Shown here piece after piece: positions 32,545 to 42,415 of a stretch of 64,000 nucleotides of DNA. The notes under the pieces are model-generated. The model was not told the DNA's origin. It made no database searches and was given only the letters and a program-made list of their open reading frames with translations. This DNA comes from Actinostola sp. cb2023. Its lineage: Eukaryota > Cnidaria > Anthozoa > Actiniaria > Actinostolidae. Location of the stretch: contig JAUJYZ010000196.1 in the NCBI GenBank assembly GCA_033675265.1, forward strand, positions 1 through 64,000. Reading direction: 5' to 3'. The position numbers and the translations under genes are program-made. Within the stretch, counting starts at the first letter, position 1, and each line of letters opens with the position of its first letter.

Positions 32545-33522
32545 TGTAACGCGCTTAATCTGCCGCACCAAGTTAGTTTAAATAATCTACTTCCTTTATA
32601 CGTGGTACCGTGAGGAACCCTTTTAGTTAGATAAGATGGATGTGCACAAGTAGTTTCCGCAACGCACAAACATAGCCGCACGTATTAGTCATTGATTATC
32701 CCACGTTAGAATTCAATGTCCCGCAAGGAAATGCCTTCAAGCTAAATCATCGTGACGTAAATGCGCCTAGAGCACGTTCGTATAGCTATAAATCTAAGTT
32801 TCTATAGAGTACAATTCAGTTTAGTGTGGACGCTACCCTGTATGGGCTTTATGGGCATTTTGGCCAACTCTACGTTCTATCCACATTCTACTCAATTCTA
32901 CTCTCTCTGCTATTTCAACCAAGTCGCTACATCAACCTTAGTGCAAGCGTAAACCAAAGTAAGTGTTGAACTTCTTCTTATCACGTTAGTTAAAATCACA
33001 AGAGTACTATGGCAAGGAGTATCAAGAAATGTTGTTATGCTATTTTAGTTATATTTAGCCAGTCAAAGCCATAGAATTTGTCGCTCAACACGAGTTAACT
33101 TCAAGTTGATTTATCTGTAACACTGTGAGAAGATCAGTATCATTTATATCATGCATGTATGCTATATTCTATACGATTTATGTTGTTAGTAATTATTCCA
33201 TGAGTTATGTCAATTTACGTTATGCATGTTAATTAAGTTAGAGTATGTTTACTATCGTATTTCAGTTCGAACCTACAATATTCTACAATATTCTACAATA
33301 TCCTACTACAATAGCTACAATCTACAACTCTACAATTTGCTACGACGACACAGCGGAATTGTCGCTAAGTCACGTAATCTACATCGTCTATAAACATTGA
33401 ACAGTCATTAAAGTCATTGTAATCTATTTGCGGAGTTCGGATTCATTCGCTCTTGCACCACGCTACCCCTGTGATTGGAGATTCATGAGTAAAGCGCAAC
33501 CTCTAGGAATCTGGCAATTACA
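32545..33522. repeat. Possible solo LTR (~980 bp)
   Basis: This non-coding block starts TGTAACGCGC and ends GGCAATTACA, giving TGTAA/TTACA inverted ends. It contains a TATAAA-like site (about 32787) and ATTAAAG near 33408. It interrupts sequence that is otherwise shared between GPCR upstream regions. No direct target duplication was found, so the call is tentative. Confidence 0.25.
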
Positions 33523-33564
33523 TACTATTAATCGTTAATTACACTCGCACACTATTACTACTAC

Positions 33565-34776
33565 AAATGCGCGGTTACCAACTAAATTTCCGTCAGAAAG
33601 CAATTTTACTTCATCGATGCATGCATGAAAACGGCAGAGAAACACGTTTTCAAGAGTTTGATAAATGAGAACAATACCCTCTTACCGTGAAAATGTTAGA
33701 CATCAAGTGGAAGGAAAGAAGCTGTTCTAATCAGGTTAGATGGATAAATCGAAAATTATTAAGATTTTCATTAAAAAACAATTCAGGGAGAAATCGCACG
33801 ATCTTCAAACCTTGGAATTATTTGGGAATTCATGGACAATTATCAATTTGGTTTGGATACTTCCAAAAGCTTCCGAAGAACTCAAGGTGCCGATAACAGG
33901 CAATAATTTCCAAACCTTTATCTTACCCTTTCTTCAGATACATGATGTAGTAATATATATGATTATCGAATTCATGAATAATTAATGAGGGAAATACAAT
34001 AGAAATCATAAGCGTAGCAGGCATCTGTAAATCGGCAAGAGATTCGTCCTCATTTGCATTCAACTTTAACTTGGATTTTCTCAGCCAAACTGATTCCTAT
34101 CATCCAAATTATAGTAAAACATCCACTTATACATCGTTGGATTCGATAAGTAATATACAATATTCGCGTCCGATCTGTATGGTATTTACAAACTCTCGCC
34201 TACGGCTCGAGTTTGTAAATCCCATACAGTTCGGCCGCTCATATTGTATATAGTACATACACTATTAAAAACAGATATCATTATGTAATGTTTGACTCAT
34301 CAAAACCTCAATAAATTATTGATTTTACAAATGAACAATTTGCTAGAAATATCTGGCTGACAATCCATCGAGTCACAAAAAGTTAATAACTTGTAGCGGT
34401 AGATATGCATAAGATCGATCGGAACTATAGCAGTAACGGAGAATCGGTCAACAATTATGATCAACTTGACTGATGAATAATAATGACAATAACTTTTTGT
34501 TCGTTTTTTTTTATTATTTCTGTATGAAGAAAATTATTCGTGTGAACACCAAAAATCTGTTAAAAATTCTGTGCATCTTTGAAGTTCGCTGGTTGAATTC
34601 GTGTGCTTTGTGCAAAATAACAAATACACGTGACGCACGCGATTTCTACGGGCAGCGTCTAACAATTCCCACCTGCTCTAGTAACCTCGTTCCCCGACTA
34701 CCCTGGTCATTTTCTTATTTGGTTCTGAAATACAATTTTAATTTGGACATTCTTCGCTTTTAGACTTCAGATCAAG
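33565..34776 (+). promoter_or_regulatory. Upstream region of GPCR copy 1
   Basis: It shares blocks with 50085-51025 and 56530-57408: ATGCGCGGTTACCAA, a GCATGCATGAAAA block, AGCTGTTCTAATCAGGTTAG, and TTATTTGGTTCTGAAATAC just before the gene. A pyrimidine stretch ending TTTTAG precedes the start codon by about 14 bases in all copies and looks like a splice acceptor, so a 5' non-coding exon may exist upstream. An unrelated fold-back repeat lies at 33975-34255. Confidence 0.5.
33975..34255. repeat. Fold-back repeat family F (copy 1)
   Basis: It contains AATTAATGAGGGAAATACAA, TTTAACTTGGATTTTC and TACATCGTTGGATTCGATAA, then a palindromic end in which ACAATATTCGCGTCCGATCT pairs with the later CGGCCGCTCATATTGTAT around CTCGCCTACGGCTCGAG. 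Further members are at 54945-55100, 55518-55710 (inverted), 55850-55980 (inverted) and 58730-58975. Confidence 0.7.
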
Positions 34777-35790
34777 ATGAATTCAACACCAGAGAGAAAG
34801 GATCCTCTTGGCCGAACAGTCGTTCTTGTCACCATCGAAACGTTTTTTGCTGTCGTCATCACCATTGCCTCGTTGCTTGGCAATTCACTGGTCATCTACA
34901 TCATCCACAAAGATTCTCGCCTTCGTTCTATAACTAATGTTTTTATCAAAAGTTTGGCCTGGACTGATGTCTGCATGGCAACCTTAGTTTTGCCTGTCTG
35001 GGTTTCATCTGTCTTCAATGGTCGATGGGTTTTAAATGATGCATTCTGTCCCTGGGTAGGGTCCATGTCGTTGAGTATAGCGTTTTGTGCCATCCTTACA
35101 ATGGCGCTTATTGCAGTTAACCGTTACTTCAGGGTTGTCAGAAGTGCTACTTATCCAAAGTATTTTACAAGCCGACGCAGTGCTGTTGTTTATTGCTTAA
35201 TTGTGTGGATCACAGCGATTCTACTGTCCTCGCCTCCACTCTATGGATGGGGTGTCATGCAGTACCACAATAAGCTTTCCGTGTGTACAGTGATTTTCGA
35301 TATGAAACACATTTCTTATGTCATGCTGTTAGTGTTCGGCGCATTTAATGGAGCGTGCATAGTCATTTGTTTCTGCTACTACAAGATCTACAAAACAGTC
35401 AAATCAAGCACTGCAAACATTAACGCACACAATCCAAACTCTACAGCTGGACACACAACGGACATCAAACTCTTGAAGTCCACGTTTGCTGTAGTGTGTT
35501 TCTTTATGTTCACGTAGATTCCTGCGTCGTGTGTGGCAGTGTTCGAGACGGCAGGAATTATAGCGCCGCGTACCGTGTTTGTGATTGTTATTTGTGTGAT
35601 GTTTACTAGTAGCTGTGGTAATCCAATCATCTATGGAATCCTCAACCCTCAGTTTCAACGAGCATTTGTGCACGTTTTCAAATGCCGCTCATTTCGCCAT
35701 AACGATGACAATGCGGTTAATAACGCACAAGGTGCACGCAATACTGGACAAATACAAATGAATAATTTAGTAAATGCTGTGGGACCATAA
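34777..35790 (+). pseudogene. Class A GPCR copy 1 (melatonin-receptor-like), nonsense in TM6
   Basis: Single coding exon, 337 codons. TM1 is ETFFAVVITIASLLGNSLVI with the GN motif. TM2 has LAWTDVC (the usual LAxxD), and TM3 starts after DAFCPW (disulfide Cys). NRYFRVVR replaces DRY, as in melatonin-type receptors. ECL2 has the partner Cys (SVCTV). TM6 should read WIP after FFM, but codon 247 is TAG (35515-35517) where copies 2 and 3 have TGG. TM7 has GNPIIYGIL (NPxxY). The frame is open after the stop to 35790. The start at 34777 matches the other copies. The ligand is unknown; such receptors signal through G proteins at the plasma membrane. Readthrough or a base error are alternatives to true loss. 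Confidence 0.8.
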
Positions 35791-35878
35791 CGATGACAAT
35801 GCGTCCAACAACGCGCAAGGTGCACGCAATAATGGACAAATGCAAATGAATAATTTAGTAAATGTTGTAGGCCCATAA
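35698..35878 (+). repeat. 88-bp tandem duplication of the GPCR C-tail
   Basis: CATAACGATGACAATGCG... to ...AAATGCTGTGGGAC (35698-35785) is repeated at 35786-35878 with about ten changes. The second unit is downstream of the stop codon. The same duplication is present after copy 3 (58330-58500) but not after copy 2. Confidence 0.75.
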
Positions 35879-35890
35879 AATAAAAGCTTA

Positions 35891-36712
35891 ATTACCACAT
35901 GGCTGCCATAGTTACCACATGGCTGCCATAGTTACCACATGGCTGCCATAGTTACCACATGGCTGCCATAGTTACCACATGGCTGCCATGGTTACCACAT
36001 GGCTGCCATGGTTACCACATGGCTGCCATGGTTACCACATGGCTGCCATGGTTACCACATGGCTGCCATGGTTACCACATGGCTGCCATGGTTACCACAT
36101 GTCTGCCATGGTTACCACATGGCTGCCATGGTTACCACATGGCTGCCATGGTTACCACATGGCTGCCATAGATACCACATGGCTGCCATAGTTACCACAT
36201 GGCTGCCATAGGTACCACATGGCTGCCATAGTTACCACATGGCTGCCATAGTTACCACATGGCTGCCATAGTTACCACATGGCTGCCATAGTTACCACAT
36301 GGCTGCCATAGTTACCACATGGCTGCCATAGTTACCACATGGCTGCCATAGTTACCACATGGCTGCCATAGATACCACATGGCTGCCATATGTACCACAT
36401 GGCTGCCATAGTTACCACATGACTGCCATAGTTACCACATGGCTGCCATAGTTACCACATGGCTGCCATAGTTACCACATGGCTGCCATAGTTACCACAT
36501 GGCTGCCGTAGTTACCACATGGCTGCCGTAGTTACCACATGGTTGCCGTAGTTACCACAAGGCTACCATAATTACCACATGGCTGCCGTAGTTACCACAA
36601 GGCTGCCATAGTTACCACATGGCTTCCATAGTTACCACATGGCTGCCATAGTTACCACATGGCTGCCGTAGTTACCACATGGCTGCCATAGTTACCACAT
36701 GGATACCATGGT
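35891..36712. repeat. 20-bp minisatellite, ~41 units
   Basis: The unit is GTTACCACATGGCTGCCATA, with minor variants (CCATGG, CCGTAG, ATACCA) clustered at the edges and in a central block (35985-36170). ORFs in all frames are translations of the repeat (20 bp cycles through three frames). A short diverged array of the same unit (GTTACCACATGGATACCATA) follows GPCR copy 3 at 58555-58660, so the array belongs to the duplicated locus. Confidence 0.95.
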
Positions 36713-36764
36713 TGCCACGCGATTTTAGTTTCTGTTGGATCACTGTAAGACCACCTCTCAAAGG

Positions 36765-37240
36765 ACAGTTTGAAACACTGGAATGTGAAAAAGTGAAAAC
36801 ACTTGAAATAAACTAATGCTAAAAGGTACTTGACTAAGTGTCCCAACAGATTTTTTCAACGGCTTCTGCAGACAAAGAACTGACCAGTGGTGTGCTTCTA
36901 ATGCCATAGAAGCATAATTTCAGTCTGCAGATATTCATTCGTGTCACTTCAAGAAACTTGTATAAACTCAGCTGCTAGTCGATCAAGCTTTTCTTTGTAA
37001 AAGTAAACTTGTTCCTAGACTTGCCCGGTCATTTCCTTATTTGGTAATGAAATAGGATATTTGGACTCTTTCCACTTAGACTTCAAGATGAAACAAGTTT
37101 GAAACATTGGAATGTGAAAAAGTGAAAACACTTGAAATAAAAGAATGCTGAAAGATACTTGACTAAGTGTGCCAACAGTTTTATCAACGGCTTCTGCAGA
37201 CAAAGAACTGACAAGTAGTGTGGTTCTGATGTCATCAAAA
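36765..37240. repeat. Tandem duplication containing remnant of a fourth GPCR copy
   Basis: TTTGAAACACTGGAATGTGA...AAAGAACTGACCAGT (36768-36890) recurs at 37098-37215. Between them, 37010-37094 matches the sequence just before the GPCR start codons (CATTTCCTTATTTGG, ATATTTGGACTC, TTAGACTTCAAGATGAA) and breaks off two codons into the reading frame. This looks like a GPCR copy with an internal deletion from the start codon to beyond its 3' repeats. Confidence 0.65.
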
Positions 37241-37390
37241 CATCATTTTAAACAGGAGCCCATAAGTAGGAGCATCCATACTACATATTGGGTCTATGGA
37301 ACGGCGTTTGAACAAGTTTGGCTATTTTTAAAACACGAAATTGACCAATCACTTTGCATTTTCGGTCATAGAACACGTTGGAGATGTTGG

Positions 37391-37803
37391 TCACGAAAAG
37401 TGAGCAGCTAAAAATGCTGCAAATACAATTACAATCTTGTTTTTCACTGTAACATTTCGAAGTAGAAATGTTCTACAATGTATTTCGTGTTTAACTACTG
37501 CAGAGAGACTGATTGAAGTTCGTAAACAAGGATAATATAAATGGATTTTTAAGTGTAATGACTTTGACTTTGAGGTTTTCGTGTTATCAGTGTCATGATA
37601 GATGATCACTTTTACCTTGGGTTGAAGTTTTGCCTCTTGTATAGATACTTTCTTCGCTGAACGTGGTCCAACTGATGTACATCCGTGAGATGATTGGATA
37701 ATTTCACGAGGTATTTTGCTCCACAATTCGGAATCGGACAATCTCGACGACCTTTCAACGAAAGTTTCAGTTTATAAAGATGTTCACGATAACACGAAAA
37801 CAA
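37391..37803 (-). pseudogene. C2H2 zinc-finger ORF of mobile-element type (frameshifted)
   Basis: The minus strand from 37803 reads GRRDCPIPNCGAKYLVKLSN then HLTDVH, a C2H2 finger (C-x4-C-x12-H-x4-H), and QRRKYLYK. The next block, EAKLQPKVKVIIYHDTDN, is in another frame, with the change near 37625. Small proteins of this type are, as I recall, common in cnidarian virus-like transposable elements. The function is unknown. Confidence 0.45.
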
Positions 37804-38330
37804 AGGTCAAACTAAGGACACTAAGGACAGTATAAGGACTATCAGGACAAACGGAGACAAAAGGGACATACAAGGCCTTCTTTCTCTCCGATGAGTAAAG
37901 CAAATTTTAAACTTACTTGAGAGATCGTGATTTGGATTTAAAAAAATACAATCCCACAATAGTTGAACATGAGAACAAATGGCAACATTTAGTTGATAAT
38001 TATGAACAAGCTGGTGAAAATACCGAAACTACTAAAATCATGCCCGAATAATAAATTGAAATATAACTTAATCAACACATGTAATTCTTACTTTGCAGTG
38101 GTTAAATAAACTTCTTGTTGAAAACCAACATTTTGTAAATGTTTTTATTGCTAAATCCGCCTCATAGTATGAGAAATATTCAACTGATAAATATATCTAA
38201 TCACATGTTTTGAGCTGAGGTATACCGTAGAGTTCCTATAGTTTATACTGTGAAACCGACGCTACTTAAGCTTATAAGGAGTTGTTAATTGTTTTGGACA
38301 ACAAAAGGGGGTATATTGTTTTGCTTTAGG

Positions 38331-38805
38331 CATGACCAGACAGCTCACCAAATTAATTCACAGCAAAGAAGAGTATAAAACTCTGTTGTTAGAAAAGTCC
38401 CACATATGATTGAACCATGTACAACGAACGATATCTTAAAGTGAAAAAAGAGCACGAGGCTGTGAACGATTACAGGATGAAACTATTGTATATATTTCAA
38501 TTTGGTACTGAAAGCTTTGAACTCCAAGTTTATGCTTCCATCTGAATATGGTATAGCTAAAAAGGAAAAATATAAAGCCAAAGGGGAGCGATACTGTGAA
38601 GAAATTAATTGCAAGTCGAAAAAAAAAAAACAACCAAGAAGAGGGAACCCTTTACGAAATCAGAGGTCGCCGTTTGATTGTGGACTTTCACTTGGATGAT
38701 CAGGAACGTTTCTTGAACGGAAAAGACTACCAAGAGAAACCATTTGAACATTTTCGCAAAAATTATATGAAAAGATATATTTCAGATGAAGATCAAAGTA
38801 TATGA
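38331..38805 (+). pseudogene. Charged coiled-coil-like ORF remnants
   Basis: Successive frames give MTRQLTKLIHSKEEYKTLLL, MYNERYLKVKKEHEAVNDYR, LPSEYGIAKKEKYKAKGERY, and EGTLYEIRGRRLIVDFHLDD then RFLNGKDYQ. They look like one Lys/Glu-rich protein of about 150 residues broken by three indels, one in an A-run near 38622. Family unknown. The position between two other zinc-binding ORFs suggests the relic of a small virus-like element. Confidence 0.35.
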
Positions 38806-39059
38806 AAAGATATATTTCAGATGAAGATCAATCAAAATGCCATAGTTATGGTATATACAATTGTTACTAGATGACAATACGCGATTAAAACAGGCAGATT
38901 GAAATATCAAGGGCAAAAATGTGCGTCGGTATTATACACAAAATCGAATAAATATGATTTATTGAAAACTTCAAACAAGCAAAATGTTACAACAAGTTTT
39001 TAAAAATATAAACTTATATACATCAAAGTTACATCCAAGTAATTCTTGTGTTTTCTTGT

Positions 39060-39634
39060 TTACGATTGAGATTTTTTCTGTTTTGGTTTGGAAAGTTTTT
39101 TCTTGGGTACCGTTTTATTGCTTTGGGATTCAATGCGTTGTTTTTTCTTTGGCTGTTCTTCTTCAATATTTTTCTTTTGGTTAGATGTATTCTTGATTTT
39201 CTTGGTTGGTGGGAGTTGTGCTTCCTCTTCCTCTTCCTCATCTTCTTCCCGATCTATTTCTTTTTTTTTTTTTCCTGATCAAACAATGTAAAATAGCTGC
39301 AAGCGGCATCTGGAGATTGCGCGTTGCAAACGTAAAACCATCTTCCATAGCTAGGTTTCTCTGGATTGTTGACTCGAAGGAGTTTTGAATACAAATGGTG
39401 ATAAGTACATTTTGGTGTATCTTTCTTGAACTGGAAACCATCAATGTTTAATTCTTCGATCATTTGTTGGTTCATTCGGAGATTACATCCCAAGTCTTGA
39501 AGATGAAGTTGTTTCTTTCGTTCGATCTTGTGGTCTACTGCTTTTCCACAACGAAACCAAACATCATCATTCTTTCCTTTGGATGATTTGGCGGTAACTC
39601 CACACAGACAATTGAATTTTGTGTTGCTTACCAT
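39060..39634 (-). pseudogene. Double zinc-ribbon (GRF-like) protein with charged tail (frameshifted)
   Basis: 126 open codons from ATG at 39634 contain two metal-binding modules: CLCG...WFRCG...LGC and CTYHHLYSKLL...YGRWFYVCNA...ACSYF. The second has the G-R-x-F core of GRF-type zinc fingers, which bind single-stranded nucleic acid. After an A-run (39264-39275) another frame continues with an acidic stretch and then a Lys-rich tail (KTVPKKKLSKPKQKK) to a stop near 39060. Total length is about 190 residues. The function in this context is unknown. Confidence 0.5.
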
Positions 39635-39799
39635 CTTCGTTTTGTAGATTGTAAAAAGAGTTTCTCACATAAAAATCTAGGGTTTGGTTTCTTGTTATTT
39701 ATTCGCTTCAATGAACAATAGACACCAAAGCAACACAATAGAGGATTGATCATAACAATAACAAACCTGCCACACCCCCTTTTTAATTTATGCAGCTCA

Positions 39800-40150
39800 T
39801 TATTTTTGATCAATTTTTTTTGCTCATTTATTTTTGATCATTTATTTTGCTCATTTATTTTTGCTCATTATTTTGCTCATTTATTTTTGCTCATTTATTT
39901 TGCTCATTTATTTTTGCTTATTTATTTTGCTCATTTATTTTTGCTCATTTATTTTGCTCATTTATTTTTGCTCATTATTTTGCTCATGTATTTTTGCTCA
40001 TTTATTTTGCTCATTTATTTTTGCTCATTTATTTTTGCACATTTATTTTGCACATTTATTTTTGCACATTTATTTTGCTCATTTATTTTTGCTCATTTAT
40101 TTTGCTCATTTATTTTTGCTCATTATTTTGCTCATTTATTTTTGCTCATT
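39800..40150. repeat. TTTATTTTTGCTCA minisatellite
   Basis: About 25 tandem units alternating TCATTTATTTTGC and TCATTTATTTTTGC, 13-14 bp each. Long hydrophobic ORFs here are repeat translations. Confidence 0.9.
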
Positions 40151-40399
40151 ACTCGGATTTACCGGTGCCTACTATACTACTTGTGTTGACTGGGGTTGGT
40201 TGGGGTTGCTGTGGTGAGATCGCTTGGAAATGAGGATGAATAAAGTTTGTTTTGACACTTTATTAAAACATTTCCCGAAAATCCTATAACGTTCGAACCT
40301 AAAAACGGCAAATTCATACGGTTTAACGAACCGATTGATCTCACCACGGCACTTTAAAAATGGCAAAAATTGTAATGGGTTACTGCTTAACTAGAGCGG

Positions 40400-40770
40400 T
40401 TTAACGGGTTGGTGAACCCACTAAACCGAACCCGCTACAACCCGTTCATCATCAACTCACTACATCGGTTTCAGAAACCTAAAAACCTTTAGTACAATAC
40501 TAGGCGATGAACCCGCTACAACCGAACCCGCTACAACCGGTTCCGATTATCAACGCGCTATCGAGCGGTTTGAGAAACCCTAAAATCTGTAGTATACTAG
40601 GCGATGAACCCGCTAGAACGGGTTTGTCACTCACCGCTACAACCGAACCCGCTACAACCGGTTCATCGTCATCAATTCGCTACACTAGTGGTTTGAGAAA
40701 CCTAAAAATCGTTAATATGAACCCGCTAGAACGGGTTGGTCAACCCGCTACTACCGAAAACTGAAGTGTT
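40400..40770. repeat. Degenerate tandem repeats (GAACCCGCTACAACCG)
   Basis: Roughly four units of 85-110 bp, each with AACCCGCTACAACCG, GCGCTA and GTTTGAGAAACCTAAAAA. No gene was seen. Confidence 0.7.
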
Positions 40771-42406
40771 TATCAACATCGAATCCAATCGAACCCTATA
40801 AACGTTCAATTGTTTTTAATTGGTTTCGGTAATCAAACATAATCGAATTAGCCTTTTTTGTTGTTGCCAATATCGAACGTTTGATAATCAAACGTTTCTT
40901 TAATCGAACTGATTGCATATGAACATCTAATTCATCAGGCTCCGCGCTTTCAAAACTCCCAGTTTTTTTCCGCGGTCCGTCGCACTAGTTATCAGTATCT
41001 TGGGCATGATGTACACTGCTGCCTGTCGGTTACGATCAAACTACTGTGCGTGCTCATTTTTTTCATATCTCCAAGTCCCCGAAGTGTAGTTTCAAGTGCG
41101 ATAACTTATAATCAGTAAGGTAGTAGACCCAGTATAAGAATGGCACTGGTTGATTTGCTGTTGGTGATGTTTTTTTAGTGTTTCTGTTTATTTTAAGAGT
41201 TGCACTTGAAACTTGTGTTTACTGAAATGAAATTAATTGCATACGTACATACCACCGGGGGGCAGGGGGGATAGGGGGGGGGGGGGGGGGGTAGGGGTGT
41301 GCCGCCATGACATATGATCCCAAAAACCTTATCCTATCCCTAAAAACAGAAAGTTTCCGTACCCTATCCCAGACCTAAGCTTCAAAAACTACACCCTATC
41401 ACAGACTAAAATTGAAAGTTTGTGACCAATAGAGATCTTCAAATGCTCGTAAAAATGCAAAGCGAACGATAGCTAAAAACACACCCTATCCCAGACCTAA
41501 GCTTGAAAATCTATACCATATCACAACCTGAGAAGCTCGAAAACGATACCCTATCGGACGGCACTAAATGGGAGTACACCCCCTCCCCCCCCTTCCCGGG
41601 GTACATACATACACATGCACAGTACCAGGATTTTTACATTGCGTTCTTTAGCCTTGGCTTCACACATGGCTATTGGATGGCAGAAACCTTCTGATTTTAT
41701 TAGGACTGCAGTGCTTATCAATATTTTATTTTTATGGCGTTTTATTTTCACCGAACAAAATCGAACGATTTGGGTTCGATTGGATTCAATTGATTCTTTG
41801 TTTGGTTTTGTTCGATTGACTACGTCGGAACAACAGTAGAGGAACAAGAATGTAAAGGATTCAAGTTTTGGACACTTTTGACGGCTGGATAATTCAACCG
41901 TTTTTCGGCAAATGTCAAATGATATTCAACGGACCGGACAACAGCATTATGTCATGCAAAAATATCCCGATGCATTGCAAGCATAAAAAAATATAAATTG
42001 TATGTTGTTTAGCAGTTATACATGGCTCTGCTCTGAAGTTAATAGAAACATTTTACGGTAATTTTACCATTTGTCACGCGGTCACGCAATCACCGTTTTT
42101 GGTGTTTTTCGAGTGGTGAATAAAAGAGTTTTCTCAGAACATTAATTGCCCAAGTAAAATTTTCAAGATTCTAAACCTACAGCATCTTCTTATTACGTAG
42201 CTGCAATATTATAAAATTTGGATCACTGGCACATGACTAAAAATATATTCTTTTTGACCCACCGGTTGGATTTTCCAAATAGTGCACTTTGATTAGGAAT
42301 TGATTGGACTTCTTAAACTCACTCAATGTTTATGATATTAAGCCTAGAGACCAAGGAAGAGCTATAGAATATAGAGATGGTGTTGAAATATTTCTGTTGT
42401 TTTTAG
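40771..42406. other. Non-coding stretch with G-run and CCCTATCCC repeats
   Basis: It contains a G-rich tract with a run of about 20 G (41258-41297) and three imperfect copies of ACCCTATCCCAGACCTAAGC (41340-41520). Nothing coding was recognised. Confidence 0.6.
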
Positions 42407-42415
42407 TTTTGATAT

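Noticed and set aside
35959..36211. 70-residue His/Trp/Pro-rich ORFs
   Set aside because: Same peptide in three frames, caused by the 20-bp minisatellite.
35895..36710. Regular repeat considered as a CRISPR array
   Set aside because: Units are contiguous 20-mers without unique spacers, in a eukaryotic context.
39746..40233. Three overlapping hydrophobic ORFs resembling a membrane protein
   Set aside because: They are translations of the TTTATTTTTGCTCA tandem repeat in all three frames.
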